A DNA stretch of 64,000 nucleotides from Kaistia geumhonensis (GCF_030815145.1 NZ_JAUSWJ010000001.1:310001-374000), one strand, 5' to 3'. Numbered from the stretch's first letter, positions 54,652 to 63,573 are shown. The notes: generated from the letters alone by a model not told the origin. A program made the numbers and translations.

Positions 54652-55760
54652 GCGCGCGGCGCGCCCGATCGAGGCTGCGGGGTAGCATGGACCATCTGGA
54701 AGGCCGCCGTGAAGCCGGGCCCGAGCGAGGACAGCAGCCACGCGCCACCCTCGCCGCGCGAGAGAAGCTCCTCGAGCACAAAGAGCACAGTCGGCGCGGA
54801 CATGTTGCCGTTCTCCCTAAGCACCTTGCGCTCGGCATCGAGCCCGCCCCGCGCATAGCCGAGCACATCCTCCAGCGCGTCGACGACCTTCGCGCCGCCG
54901 GGATGGCAGCATGGCCGATCGATATCGGCCCGCGAGAGGCTCGCGCCTGCGAGGAACGCGTCAAGGGCACCGGGATAGTCGCGCGCGACGATCTCCGGGA
55001 TGCTCTGCTTGAAGATGACGTCGAGCCCGCCGCCATCGACGTCCCAGCCCATGACATCGAGCGTATCGGGCCAGCAATGTTCGCCGCCCGCGCCGATCGT
55101 CACCGCGCCCTCCTCGCCGGACCGAAGGACTGCCGCCGCGCCGCCGTCGCCGAACAGGGCACAGGCGACGAGATTACTCTTGGTGAGCCGGTCATGGCGG
55201 AAGGCGAGGGAGGAGAACTCGACGACAATCAGCAGGATGTTGGCGCCGGGCATCGCCCGCGCCATCTGGGCGGCGCGGGAAAGCCCGAGCACGCCGCCTG
55301 CGCAGCCGAGGCCGAAAATCGGCAGGCGGACCACATCGCGGCGAAACGGCATCAGGTTCATGACGCGCGCCTCGACGCTGGGCGTCGCGATGCCGGTCGA
55401 TGACACGAAGACGATGGCGTCGATATCCTCGGCCGCGATCCCGGCTGCCTGCCGCGCCTTCTCCGCGCCATTGCGGGCGAGGGCGGTGGCGTTCTCGACA
55501 TAGAGCCGCGATTTCTCGCCGAAATCGGCTTCACCCATGAACCACTCGACGGGCAGACAGGAATGCCGCGTATCGATCGCCGCATTGTCGAAGACCTGCT
55601 GCAACTGATCGAAGAACGGCATCCGGCTCCCGAAGATCGTTCGCGCCCGCTCCCGCGCGACGGCCTGTGGCACATGATTGTCGGGCGTCACGGTAACAAG
55701 CGACAGGAGACTGACCGGCGACGCGAAACGCGCCGCCGGAACGGATGGAGAGCGGGTCAT
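54648..55760 (-). CDS. type III polyketide synthase (chalcone/stilbene synthase family)
   Basis: A 370-residue enzyme from the ATG at 55760. The catalytic triad is visible: Cys in LPIFGLGCAGGVLGLSRAA, His in CCHPGGAKVVDAL, and Asn in RENGNMSAPTVLFVLEEL. AIVFVSSTGIATPSVEARVMNLM and CALFGDGGAAAVL are further family elements. Such bacterial enzymes extend fatty acyl starters with malonyl-CoA to alkylresorcinols or alkylpyrones that insert in membranes. It lies 25 bases after the TPR gene and is coupled to the methyltransferase, making a three-gene operon. Confidence 0.92.
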   Translation of the reverse strand: MTRSPSVPAARFASPVSLLSLVTVTPDNHVPQAVARERARTIFGSRMPFFDQLQQVFDNAAIDTRHSCLPVEWFMGEADFGEKSRLYVENATALARNGAEKARQAAGIAAEDIDAIVFVSSTGIATPSVEARVMNLMPFRRDVVRLPIFGLGCAGGVLGLSRAAQMARAMPGANILLIVVEFSSLAFRHDRLTKSNLVACALFGDGGAAAVLRSGEEGAVTIGAGGEHCWPDTLDVMGWDVDGGGLDVIFKQSIPEIVARDYPGALDAFLAGASLSRADIDRPCCHPGGAKVVDALEDVLGYARGGLDAERKVLRENGNMSAPTVLFVLEELLSRGEGGAWLLSSLGPGFTAAFQMVHATPQPRSGAPRA

Positions 55761-55785
55761 GGGTGCCGCCCGGCGCTGTTTCCGT

Positions 55786-56349
55786 TCATTCGTGGCCCGT
55801 CTCGATGAAGCTCGACAGATCCTCGTACTGCTCGCATGTCTTGCTCCCGCAGAGCTTTTCGAGCATCGCGAGTTCGGCCTTGGCCTCCTCGATCCGCCCC
55901 GCGCTGGCATAGCCCTCGCCGAGATATTCGCGCGTGTTGAGATTGCCGGGCTCGATCGCCAGAGCCTGTTTGTAGAAACGGATGCCGGTATCGACATCAC
56001 CCATCTTGCGATGGCTATAGCCGATATAGGTCAGCACCGTGGCATCCTGCTTGTTTCCGACCGCATCGAGCACGATCAGCGCATTTTCGTAGTGGCCGGC
56101 GAGGGCCAGCGCCCGGCCCTGCTCCGTCAGCTCCTGGTCCGAGAGGCTGCCGGACTGCGGCTTCACACAGCGTTCCAGCGACTTCGACCAGACCAGCCCC
56201 TTCTTGCAGACCTGCTCGGCCGGCATACCGCCGCCGCCGCCCGACGATCCGCCGCTACCGCCGCTCGCCGCCACCGCCGGAAGCGCGGCGAGGAGTGCGA
56301 GGGCGAATGCGGCGGCGCTTCGCGCCGTCCAACGAGACATGCTAGTCAT
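55786..56349 (-). CDS. secreted TPR-repeat protein
   Basis: A 187-residue protein from the ATG at 56349 with GGAGG five bases upstream. A signal peptide (RSAAAFALALLAALPAVAA) is followed by a Gly/Ser linker, a two-cysteine segment (CKKGLVWSKSLERCVKP) and two or three TPR units (TEQGRALALAGHYENALIVLD, TYIGYSHRKMGDVDTGIRFYKQALAIEPGN, EYLGEGYASAGRIEEAKAEL). Two further Cys sit near the end. It leads the polyketide operon and diverges from the ECF sigma gene with only 80 bases between. Function unknown. Confidence 0.82.
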   Translation of the reverse strand: MTSMSRWTARSAAAFALALLAALPAVAASGGSGGSSGGGGGMPAEQVCKKGLVWSKSLERCVKPQSGSLSDQELTEQGRALALAGHYENALIVLDAVGNKQDATVLTYIGYSHRKMGDVDTGIRFYKQALAIEPGNLNTREYLGEGYASAGRIEEAKAELAMLEKLCGSKTCEQYEDLSSFIETGHE

Positions 56350-56404
56350 CAAGACCTCCGAATGTTCCCGAACCCCATCGGCGGGACTGCAGCAAGAACA
56401 CCGC

Positions 56405-56426
56405 TCACCCCAGCGCTATTCACCCC
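56405..56426. repeat. direct repeat TCACCCC in the divergent sigma/TPR promoter
   Basis: TCACCCC occurs at 56405-56411 and 56420-56426, separated by AGCGCTAT, which contains the palindrome AGCGCT. The pair fills much of the 80-base spacer between the TPR gene and the sigma factor gene. It could be a regulator site or part of the divergent promoters. Confidence 0.35.
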
Positions 56427-56429
56427 GCC

Positions 56430-56927
56430 ATGCGCCCATCCGGTCACGATGATGTGAGAGACGCGCTCGGCGACCATCTCGTCAGCCTGTGGCGGTTTGC
56501 CCTGATCCTTTCGCGCCGGCGGGACACGGCCGAGGATCTCGTGCAGGCGACATGTGTCCGAGCGCTCGAGCGCGCCGATCAGTACCAGCCGGGCACGCGA
56601 CTCGACCGCTGGCTGTTCGCCATCCTGCATTCGATCTGGCTCAACGAGATCCGGGCCCGGCGCGTGCGCGCTGGCGCCGGCACCGTCGATGCCGAGCTGG
56701 CGCTGGTCTTCGACGGCGGCGAAGCGACCGAAACGAATATTCTAGCCGCACAGGTGTTGTCTGCCATCGGAGCGCTTTCGGACGGGCAGCGCGAGGCGGT
56801 GCTTCTGGTCTATGCGGAGGGTTATGCCTATCGCGAGGCGGCGGCGCTGCTCGGCGTTCCGGTCGGGACCATCATGAGCCGCCTGGCCGCGGCTCGCGAA
56901 CGTCTCGCCGGCCTCAAGGACGAATGA
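56430..56927 (+). CDS. ECF-type RNA polymerase sigma factor
   Basis: A 165-residue two-domain sigma factor. Region 2 includes FALILSRRRDTAEDLVQATCVRALERADQYQPG and the W-L-F-A-I-L-H-S segment; region 4 has LSDGQREAVLLVYAEGYAYREAAALLGVPVGTIMSRLAAARERL, a normal helix-turn-helix. No ribosome site precedes the ATG at 56430, so the message may be leaderless. The stop overlaps an ATG of the anti-sigma frame (ATGA). Its closest target is probably its own promoter and perhaps the divergent polyketide operon. Confidence 0.93.
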   Translation: MRPSGHDDVRDALGDHLVSLWRFALILSRRRDTAEDLVQATCVRALERADQYQPGTRLDRWLFAILHSIWLNEIRARRVRAGAGTVDAELALVFDGGEATETNILAAQVLSAIGALSDGQREAVLLVYAEGYAYREAAALLGVPVGTIMSRLAAARERLAGLKDE

Positions 56928-56938
56928 CAGGGAACTCC

Positions 56939-57778
56939 ATGGCCGAGCCCGACACTCCCGACGACGAACTTCTGACGGCCTATCTGGACGGCGAACTGCC
57001 CTCCGACGAGCGCATCAGGATCGATGCGCGACTTGAGCACGAACCCCTGCTTGCGGCGCGGATCGATCGCCTTCGAAGGGCCGGGGAAGGGGTCGGGCCG
57101 GCACTGGCTATGCTCGCCGGCTCGGCGCCGGAAGCCCGGCTGCGGTTGATGCTCGCCGAGCAGCTCACGGCCATGACCGCGACGCCGGCAGCGCCGAAGA
57201 AGGAGCGTCGCCCCTCGTTTGGGCTTGCGGATCTGGCGCGGCCGTGGCGTCCGGCTGTCGCGCTTGCGAGCTTCGTCATCGTCGCACTGGTTGCCGGCGG
57301 GATCGGCTACGGGCTTGCCTTGCGCCGTACCGAGGCACCCGCTGAACAGGAAACCTGGCTACAGGCAGTCGCCGAATACTGGCGGTTCACGACCGCGGAG
57401 ACTCTGGCGCTCGTTCCATCGCCGGACCTCGCGGCCCGCCAGCTCCAGCTCGCCTCGTCCGCGCTCGGCCTGCCGCTCACCTCCGGGGCGATCACGGCCG
57501 GCGATCCGGCGTTCCGTGGGGCGCAGCTCTATGCCTTCAAGGGCAAGCCGCTGGTGCAGATCGCCTATCTCGACACCGACTATGGCCCGATCGCCTTCTG
57601 CATCATCCGAAACGGTAGTCCGAAGGACGTCGAGCCGGACGCGACCGAGATCGAGGGATTCTCCGTGGTCCACTGGCAGGAGGATGGTTTCGGCCGCATG
57701 CTGATCGGCCGCGCACCCGTCGCGCGTCTTGAAGCCCTGGCCTCGCGGCTGCGGGCCGAGGCGGGGCAGGGGGCGTAA
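56939..57778 (+). CDS. anti-sigma factor, single-pass membrane protein
   Basis: A 279-residue protein. ATG at 56939 has AGGGA five bases upstream; ATG at 56924, overlapping the sigma stop, is also possible. The N-terminal DELLTAYLDGELPSDERIRIDARLEHEPLLAARI is a typical cytoplasmic anti-sigma domain lacking the zinc H-x3-C-x2-C motif. One membrane helix follows (AVALASFVIVALVAGGIGYGLAL), then about 160 periplasmic residues. It should hold the ECF factor inactive until an envelope signal. Confidence 0.9.
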   Translation: MAEPDTPDDELLTAYLDGELPSDERIRIDARLEHEPLLAARIDRLRRAGEGVGPALAMLAGSAPEARLRLMLAEQLTAMTATPAAPKKERRPSFGLADLARPWRPAVALASFVIVALVAGGIGYGLALRRTEAPAEQETWLQAVAEYWRFTTAETLALVPSPDLAARQLQLASSALGLPLTSGAITAGDPAFRGAQLYAFKGKPLVQIAYLDTDYGPIAFCIIRNGSPKDVEPDATEIEGFSVVHWQEDGFGRMLIGRAPVARLEALASRLRAEAGQGA

Positions 57779-57789
57779 GCCCCCGTCCC

Positions 57790-59121
57790 TCAAACCACCT
57801 GACCGTAAAGGTCGTAGGCGTCGGCGCGCTCGATGCGGGCGGTGACGATATCGCCCACCCGGATCGGGCGGCGCGAGGCCAGGTGGACGCTGCCGTCGAT
57901 TTCAGGCGCGTCCCAGACCGAGCGGCCCTTGGCGGTGAGCCCGTTGGTTTCGTCGACGATCACCTGGATGCGGCGGCCGACGCGCTTCTCGAGGCGCTTG
58001 GCGCTGATCGCCTGCTGCCGCTGCATGAAGCGGTGCCAGCGGCTTTCCTTGACCTCGTCCGGCACCGGATCGGGGAGGGCGTTGGCGGGCGCGCCGTCTA
58101 CCGGCTCGAACTTGAAGCACCCGACGCGGTCGAGCTTCACCTCGGAGAGCCAGTCGAGCAGGAACTCGAAATCCTCCTCGGTTTCGCCGGGGAAGCCGAC
58201 GATGAAGGTCGAGCGAACGGCGAGGTCCGGGCAGATTTCCCGCCAGCGATGGATTCGTTCGGCGGTCTTTTCCTGATGCGCCGGCCGGCGCATCGCCTTC
58301 AGCACCGAGGGGCTCGCATGCTGGAAGGGTATGTCGACATAGGGGAGGATCTTGCCTTCGGCCATCAGCTCGATGACGGCGTCGACATGCGGGTAGGGGT
58401 AGACATAGTGCATCCGCACCCAGGCGCCGAGTTCGCCGAGCTCGGAGGCGAGATCGAGGAACTTGGCCCTGACATCGCGGTCGCGCCAGCGGCTCGTCTC
58501 GTATTTGACATCGACGCCATAGGCGCTGGTATCCTGTGAGATCACCAGCAATTCCTTGACGCCGGCCTTCACGAGGCGCTCGGCCTCGCGCAGCACATCG
58601 GCGGCGGGACGGCTGACGAGGTCGCCCCGGAGCTTCGGAATGATGCAGAAGGAGCAGCGGTTGTTGCAGCCTTCCGAGATCTTCAGATAGGCGTAGTGAC
58701 GCGGCGTCAGCTTGATGCCCTGCGGTGGCACGAGATCGACGAACGGATCATGCGCCGGCTGCACCGCCTGGTGCACCGCGCCGAGCACGCTCTCATATTG
58801 CTGCGGGCCGGTGATCGCGAGCACGTTCGGGAAGGCGTCGCGGATCTGCTCGGGCTCGGCGCCCATGCAGCCGGTGACGATCACCTTGCCGTTCTCCTTC
58901 ATCGCCGTGCCGATCGCCTCGAGCGATTCCGCCTTTGCGCTGTCGAGGAATCCGCAGGTGTTGACGATGACGACATCGGCGCCGTCGTGGTTGCGCGAGA
59001 GTTCGTAGCCCTCGGCTCTCAGATGCGTCAGGATCCGCTCGGAATCGACGAGCGCCTTGGGGCAGCCGAGGCTGACGAAGGAAATGCGCGGGGCTTCGCC
59101 GGCGGGCGCTTCGCGGTTCAT
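57790..59121 (-). CDS. rimO: ribosomal protein S12 methylthiotransferase RimO
   Basis: A 443-residue radical SAM enzyme from the ATG at 59121 (CGGAAG seven bases upstream). The N-terminal methylthiotransferase domain has [31 protein letters not shown] and VTGCMGAEP, the three cluster cysteines. The radical SAM motif is [31 protein letters not shown] and a C-terminal TRAM domain ([19 protein letters not shown]) complete it. It methylthiolates an aspartate of ribosomal protein S12. The SLGCPK start and NNRCSFC loop are RimO- rather than MiaB-like. Confidence 0.96.
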   Translation of the reverse strand: MNREAPAGEAPRISFVSLGCPKALVDSERILTHLRAEGYELSRNHDGADVVIVNTCGFLDSAKAESLEAIGTAMKENGKVIVTGCMGAEPEQIRDAFPNVLAITGPQQYESVLGAVHQAVQPAHDPFVDLVPPQGIKLTPRHYAYLKISEGCNNRCSFCIIPKLRGDLVSRPAADVLREAERLVKAGVKELLVISQDTSAYGVDVKYETSRWRDRDVRAKFLDLASELGELGAWVRMHYVYPYPHVDAVIELMAEGKILPYVDIPFQHASPSVLKAMRRPAHQEKTAERIHRWREICPDLAVRSTFIVGFPGETEEDFEFLLDWLSEVKLDRVGCFKFEPVDGAPANALPDPVPDEVKESRWHRFMQRQQAISAKRLEKRVGRRIQVIVDETNGLTAKGRSVWDAPEIDGSVHLASRRPIRVGDIVTARIERADAYDLYGQVV

Positions 59122-59283
59122 GCGGCAACTTCCGAAGATCAGGCGCGGCGGGAGTGGCGAGCCGGCGCGCGAAAAGCCCGTCATTGCGGGCGGTTGGCGC
59201 CTATCTGTCGAACCGCCATGCGGCTGTCAATGGCGAAGCCGCCGCAGGCTGCCGCGAAGAGCCGGGCTGAAGGTGGGCTGCGT

Positions 59284-59314
59284 GCAGGGGGAGGGCGCGC
59301 TGCCCCGCCCCTGC
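59284..59314 (-). terminator. hairpin after the PPK2 gene
   Basis: GCAGGGG/CCCCTGC (seven pairs) with an inner GGGC/GCCC stem lies seven bases beyond the PPK2 stop. No T-run follows on the minus strand, so it is a possible but imperfect terminator. Confidence 0.4.
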
Positions 59315-59320
59315 GGCGGC

Positions 59321-60424
59321 TCAGCGGACCGTCTTCCCCGGCCGGGTGATATCGACCTCGCCGCGCTCGTGGATGAAATTCGCGCGGCCGACCAGGAGAT
59401 TGTCGATCGGGCCGATCCGGCTGCCGTCCTTGCCCTTGTAGGGCAGGGAATGCAGCACGTAGCGCATGGCGTTGATGCGGGCCCGCTTCTTGTCGTCGGA
59501 CTTGATCACCGTCCAGGGCGAGTCCGCGGTGTCCGTGGCGAAGAACATCGCCTCCTTGGCGCGGGTGTAGTCCTCCCACTTGTCGAGGCTCGCGAGATCG
59601 ATCGGCGAGAGCTTCCACTGCTTCAGCGGATGGACGTTGCGCTCCTTGAAGCGCCGGCGCTGCTCCTCGCGGCTCACCGAGAACCAGAACTTGATGAGAT
59701 GGATGCCGCTGCGCACCAGATTGCGCTCGAAGTCTGGCGTCTGGAGCAGGAATTCGCGATACTCCTCGTCGCTGCAGAAGCCCATGACACGCTCGACACC
59801 GGCCCTGTTATACCATGAGCGATCGAAGAGGACGATTTCGCCGGTCGAGGGCAGGTGGCTTGTATAGCGCTGGAAATACCACTGGCCGCGCTCGACTTCG
59901 CTCGGCTTTTCCAGCGCCACGACGCGCGCGCCGCGGGGGTTCAGATGCTCCATGAAGCGCTTGATCGCGCCGCCCTTGCCTGCCGCGTCGCGCCCCTCGA
60001 AGAGGATGACGACGCGCTGCCGCGCGTCCTTGACCCAGGTCTGCAGCTTGAGCAGTTCGGTCTGGAGAGCGAATTTCTGGCGCTCGTAGTCGTGGCGCAA
60101 CATCTTGTAGCGATAAGGATATCCGCCACGCCGCCAGTCCTCGGCGAGTTCGTCGCTCGTCTTTTTCGGTCGGCCGGGAGCCTTGGGAAGGCCGAATTCC
60201 GCCTCGATGCGGGCAGCGTCGTCAGGGGCTGAGCCGGCAATGATGGCGGCGACGCCCTCGCCCGTCCCCGGCTTGCTTTTGATGGCCTCGATCGCAGCGA
60301 TCTCGGCCTGCTGCACCGCCTCGGCGCGCTCGGCAACCAGCGCCTCTTCCAGCCGCATCGCTTCCGTCTCGACGGCCCCGGCCACGCGCCGGCTCCCGCC
60401 ATCGTCCTTCTTGGCGCCGTCCAT
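59321..60424 (-). CDS. ppk2: polyphosphate kinase 2 family protein
   Basis: A 367-residue kinase with GGAGGG just upstream. The catalytic core shows the Walker A-like VVILFEGRDAAGKGGAIKRFMEHLNPRG, ALEKPSEVERGQWYFQRYTSHLP, the Walker B/lid region VLFDRSWYNRAGVERVMGFC and FKERNVHPLKQWKLSPIDL. These match class I PPK2, which uses polyphosphate to phosphorylate nucleoside diphosphates. About 100 residues precede the core: an acidic/Ala-rich helix (ETEAMRLEEALVAERAEAVQQAEIAAIEAI) of unknown role. Kinase direction and nucleotide choice need assay. Confidence 0.94.
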   Translation of the reverse strand: MDGAKKDDGGSRRVAGAVETEAMRLEEALVAERAEAVQQAEIAAIEAIKSKPGTGEGVAAIIAGSAPDDAARIEAEFGLPKAPGRPKKTSDELAEDWRRGGYPYRYKMLRHDYERQKFALQTELLKLQTWVKDARQRVVILFEGRDAAGKGGAIKRFMEHLNPRGARVVALEKPSEVERGQWYFQRYTSHLPSTGEIVLFDRSWYNRAGVERVMGFCSDEEYREFLLQTPDFERNLVRSGIHLIKFWFSVSREEQRRRFKERNVHPLKQWKLSPIDLASLDKWEDYTRAKEAMFFATDTADSPWTVIKSDDKKRARINAMRYVLHSLPYKGKDGSRIGPIDNLLVGRANFIHERGEVDITRPGKTVR

Positions 60425-60549
60425 GAACCCTCCGATCGATCGCTGCCTGTCCTCGCAGGCACGCGGATTATCGGCTCACGGCGCCGACGAGGCTTGATCT
60501 GGCGCAAGCCGGCAAAGGCGATCCGCGGGCCGGGGAGGGCGCGGCGCCC

Positions 60550-61356
60550 TCACCCGAAGGAGAGCTCGAGCGGCCGGTGGTCCGAGACTTCCGGTTCTGC
60601 GACGACGTCGAATGACGTGACCGAAACCATCTCGTTGACGAGCATGTAATCGGCGAAGCGGCCCGGCTTGGCGTAAAGCGACGTGCGCGTGTCGGTGAAG
60701 CCGTGGCCAATGACGAGGTCGCGCAGGCCGAGTTCGCCGAGTATCGCAAAGGTCCGGCTTTGTGGCAGCACGTTGAGGTCGCCGCAAGCGACCAGCCGCT
60801 CGCCGCCCGGCCAGACGTTCCGGACGAGCGCCGCGAACGCCTCGGCCTGCGCGAGCTTCGCCGCCGTATCCTGTTTTCCGGCCGGATCGCGGAGCCCGTG
60901 CATCTGCCCGATCGTCGCGGTGAAGCCGGCTTCGTGGTCATGAACGCGGATGACGTGAGCATTGCGGGCGCGCGGGTGCTCGCCCCAACGATCGGCGAGG
61001 AACGCGCCATGGACGAAGTCCTGCGCCTGGCCGAGCAGCGACAGCGATCTGCGCCAGAAGGTAGCGAGGCCGAACTCGGACGGAACAGCCGTCTCGCCGT
61101 CATGCAACACGCCCCGCGCCGCCGGCATGAAGAGGCCGTCGTGGTCGGGCAGGGCTTCTGCGATCTCGTCGAAGAGATTGGTCCGCTGCGGCAGCACGAT
61201 GTCGCCGTCGCGATAGTCGAGCCAACCATGTCGGTGACCCGGCGTACGCGTGACTTCCTGCAGGCAGATCACGTCGGCGGGACTGTCCGCGAGATATCCG
61301 AGCAGCGGGCCATGGAGGCGTCCACCCCAGGCATTGAGGGAAAGAACGGAAGTCAC
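60550..61356 (-). CDS. endonuclease/exonuclease/phosphatase (EEP) family protein
   Basis: GTG at 61356 gives 268 residues starting TSVLSLNAWGGRLHGPLL. EEP metal and catalytic motifs are DVICLQEVTR (Glu), IGQMHGLRDP (His), LVACGDLNVLPQS (Asp-x-Asn) and EVSDHRPLELSF (Asp-His). The Trp-Gly-Gly opening resembles a branch of sphingomyelinase/inositol-phosphatase-like hydrolases; no signal peptide is seen. Substrate could be nucleic acid, phospholipid headgroup or phosphoester. The ribosome site is weak. Confidence 0.85.
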   Translation of the reverse strand: MTSVLSLNAWGGRLHGPLLGYLADSPADVICLQEVTRTPGHRHGWLDYRDGDIVLPQRTNLFDEIAEALPDHDGLFMPAARGVLHDGETAVPSEFGLATFWRRSLSLLGQAQDFVHGAFLADRWGEHPRARNAHVIRVHDHEAGFTATIGQMHGLRDPAGKQDTAAKLAQAEAFAALVRNVWPGGERLVACGDLNVLPQSRTFAILGELGLRDLVIGHGFTDTRTSLYAKPGRFADYMLVNEMVSVTSFDVVAEPEVSDHRPLELSFG

Positions 61357-62023
61357 GATCGCGGTCCGGCTGGTGGCAGAAGCGAGGAGGTGGCGACCAT
61401 GCTAGCAGCCGGCAGGCCGTCGTGGCGAGGCATGCCGGTGGCTCAGGCGAGCCCAGCGTCCAACCCGAAAGACCGTCAGGGAAACGACAATGCATGATTC
61501 GCATAAGGAAGATTATGGAACTAACGCGATTGGGTTGGACGGGCGGTCCGTCGCTGCGGTCGTTCTGGGCGGATCCAGCCGCGAGATTGTCGATGCATAG
61601 AGGATCGTGATCTGCGCGGCTGTACGGTTCGAGGTTGCCGGGGTCGATCTGTCACGGTCAAGCGTGACGATCAAACTGCGAGGATCGGCTGACAATGCTC
61701 CACTCGTCAGAGGCGGTCCGGCGCAGGTTCTGGAGGTTTTGCAGCTTCTCGATGTTCTTCGATCCCACGCATCTCGGCTGGCTCGGATCGGAAATCATGA
61801 TGGGCGCTTTAGGCGGTCCGACCAACACTCGGATTTTACTGCATATTTCCGTCGCCGACAAAGGCGACTCCTGCGATTTCCGACCACGTTCCGCAGACCA
61901 GCAATAGGAGCGGGCCGGGCGGCGGACCATCGCGCGGTCGCGGAAACCAAAGCGCCGACCTCGACGTATCGACAACCGGGGCTGTCCACGGTGGACCGCT
62001 CGGAACGTCCTGGGAATTCACTG
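61357..62023. other. 667-base intergenic stretch without a recognised gene
   Basis: Several short open frames occur but none is recognisable and codon use looks non-coding. The decamer AGGCGGTCCG appears at 61711-61720 and 61811-61820, and GGGCGGTCCG at 61541-61550. A GTCGCC-GACAAA-GGCGAC hairpin lies at 61851-61868. The area is somewhat richer in A+T than flanking genes. It could be a decayed gene or an insertion scar, and probably contains the promoter of the DUF998-like gene. Confidence 0.4.
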
Positions 62024-62722
62024 ATGCGCTCGACATCCCGAACTGTCGCTGCGGACTGGGCCGCGAGGATGGCGGCCTTGTGTTGGCTCGGCACGGCGTT
62101 TTCCTACTTCATCCCGGAAACGATCGCGGCCTTGGCGTTCCGGGGCTACAGCTTCTCGACGCATATGATCAGCGATCTCGGAATCCCCTACCCGACCGTC
62201 ATAGACGGCCGGAGCATCGACTCCCCTTTGGCGTCGGTGATGAATGCCGGCTTCGTGGTGCAAGCGCTCTTCTTTGCTTCGGCGGCGGTGATCGTGGGAC
62301 GGGCGCTGCCGAGGCGAGGTCCGGCCTACGCGGTGTTTCTCGGCGCGGCGCTCGCCGATGCGCTGGGGCTGGTGCTCATCGCGCTCTTTCATAGCGGCAC
62401 ACGCGAGATCGCCGACGGGACCATCATCTGGCACATGGTCGGCGCCAGCCTGTCGATCCTCGGCGGCAACATCGTCGCGATTTCGTCGGGCTTCGCGCTG
62501 GCGCCGCTCGGGATGCCGCGCGTCTATCGTCCGGCCGGCATCGTCCTCGGGCTTTTCGGGATCGGCAGCATCCTTTTCCTCGTGGCCGGCCCAGGCTGGT
62601 TTCCGGCCGGTGCGGTCGAGCGGGCGAGCGTCTACACGATCACGGTTTGGGAACTCATGACAGCCGCGTTCCTGCTGTCGCGTCGCGGCGGCCTGAACTC
62701 CTTGGCGAAGGGCAGGGCCTAG
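62024..62722 (+). CDS. DUF998-like membrane protein
   Basis: A 232-residue protein with six predicted helices, from the ATG at 62024 (GGGA about eight bases upstream); an alternative start lies 15 codons in. CWLGTAFSYFIPETIAALAF, STHMISDLG, MNAGFVVQALFFASAAVIVG and HMVGASLSILGGNIVAISSGF follow the DUF998 pattern, with Ser-x2-Ile-Ser-Asp-Leu-Gly after helix 1. No function is assigned to the family. Its stop overlaps the convergent gene by four bases. Confidence 0.75.
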   Translation: MRSTSRTVAADWAARMAALCWLGTAFSYFIPETIAALAFRGYSFSTHMISDLGIPYPTVIDGRSIDSPLASVMNAGFVVQALFFASAAVIVGRALPRRGPAYAVFLGAALADALGLVLIALFHSGTREIADGTIIWHMVGASLSILGGNIVAISSGFALAPLGMPRVYRPAGIVLGLFGIGSILFLVAGPGWFPAGAVERASVYTITVWELMTAAFLLSRRGGLNSLAKGRA

Positions 62723-63342
62723 AACGACAGTTCGCGCACACCCTGCACGAGGCCGCCGACGGCCGCGCCAGACAGCGACCAGGCCGAACCGACCAGCGCG
62801 GTACTTCCCTGGACCACGGCCTGGCCGCCACGCACCAGGAGCCCGGGACGACCTCCCTCGCCTGCCCCGACCGGCATCGGCGGCACAGGACCTTCGGCTT
62901 CGATCGACGCCAGCATCACCGGCGCTTCGTCCGCGGCGATGGAGGCTGCCGCTGGCGGTGCCGGCTCGGCGGGAATGGCCGCGAGCTTGCGCGGCATGCA
63001 TTCGAGGCACGGCCGCGGCTGCGGCTTCGGCGGGATCGGAGCGGCGACCGCGAGCGGCGGCGCGACGGCCGGAGCCGTCTGTATCATCGTTGCCGGGCGC
63101 GCCGCGACGGGCACGGCCGGGATCGCCGGCTCGATGATGCCGGCGATGCGGTCTGGCATTGTGATCGGCCGCGCCCCGAAGGAGACGACGAGCGTCGGCT
63201 CCTCGGCGCTTCCCGAAAAGACCTCCGGCGCGAGGATGGCGCTGCCGAGCGCAGCGGCCCCGAGGGCGACGGCCACGGCGGCGCCGTAGAGGGCGATGGT
63301 CGCCGGTCGCGTAGCGCCGCGAGTTCTCGTACCAGGTTTCAT
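62719..63342 (-). CDS. hypothetical membrane-anchored Pro/Ala-rich protein
   Basis: A 207-residue protein of no family I recognise. A basic start (MKPGTRTRGATRP) precedes one hydrophobic helix (ALYGAAVAVALGAAALGSAI). The rest is Ala/Pro-rich and low complexity, with a C-x2-C pair (RPCLECMPRKL) near the middle and a Gly-rich hydrophobic end (VGSAWSLSGAAVGGLVQGVRELSF). GGGGTG lies four bases before the ATG. It is probably periplasmic with an N-terminal anchor; the C-terminal segment could be a second membrane contact. Confidence 0.65.
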   Translation of the reverse strand: MKPGTRTRGATRPATIALYGAAVAVALGAAALGSAILAPEVFSGSAEEPTLVVSFGARPITMPDRIAGIIEPAIPAVPVAARPATMIQTAPAVAPPLAVAAPIPPKPQPRPCLECMPRKLAAIPAEPAPPAAASIAADEAPVMLASIEAEGPVPPMPVGAGEGGRPGLLVRGGQAVVQGSTALVGSAWSLSGAAVGGLVQGVRELSF

Positions 63343-63499
63343 GATTCACCCCGAATCCAGATCGATGTTGGCACGATCACAGGTCTTTCGGGCCGCTTGC
63401 GGCCGCCAAGACGGCGCGATTGCGTCATTTGTAACGCTTGATTGCGGCGCCGAGTGCGACCGGACGCCCAAGATTCCGACTGTCGCAAAGTGCGTCATA

Positions 63500-63510
63500 T
63501 GGTAATACCA
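63500..63510. promoter_or_regulatory. TGGTAATACCA palindrome, candidate GntR-type operator
   Basis: TGGTAATACCA, extended to ATGGTAATACCAT, is a perfect palindrome around a single central base. It fits the TNGTNNNACNA consensus of FadR-subfamily GntR repressors, which often control sugar-acid and glycoside catabolism. It lies 64 bases before the GH2 start. Confidence 0.55.
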
Positions 63511-63573
63511 TTGGCGCATTCCGGGAGGCGGGCCGCCTCACCGGAAAAGACCCTGCCCTTCGGAGGAAACGCC

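Noticed and set aside
61607-62023. Upstream extension of the DUF998-like frame
   Set aside because: The extension is Arg-rich, not conserved-looking, and the membrane protein starts naturally at 62024.
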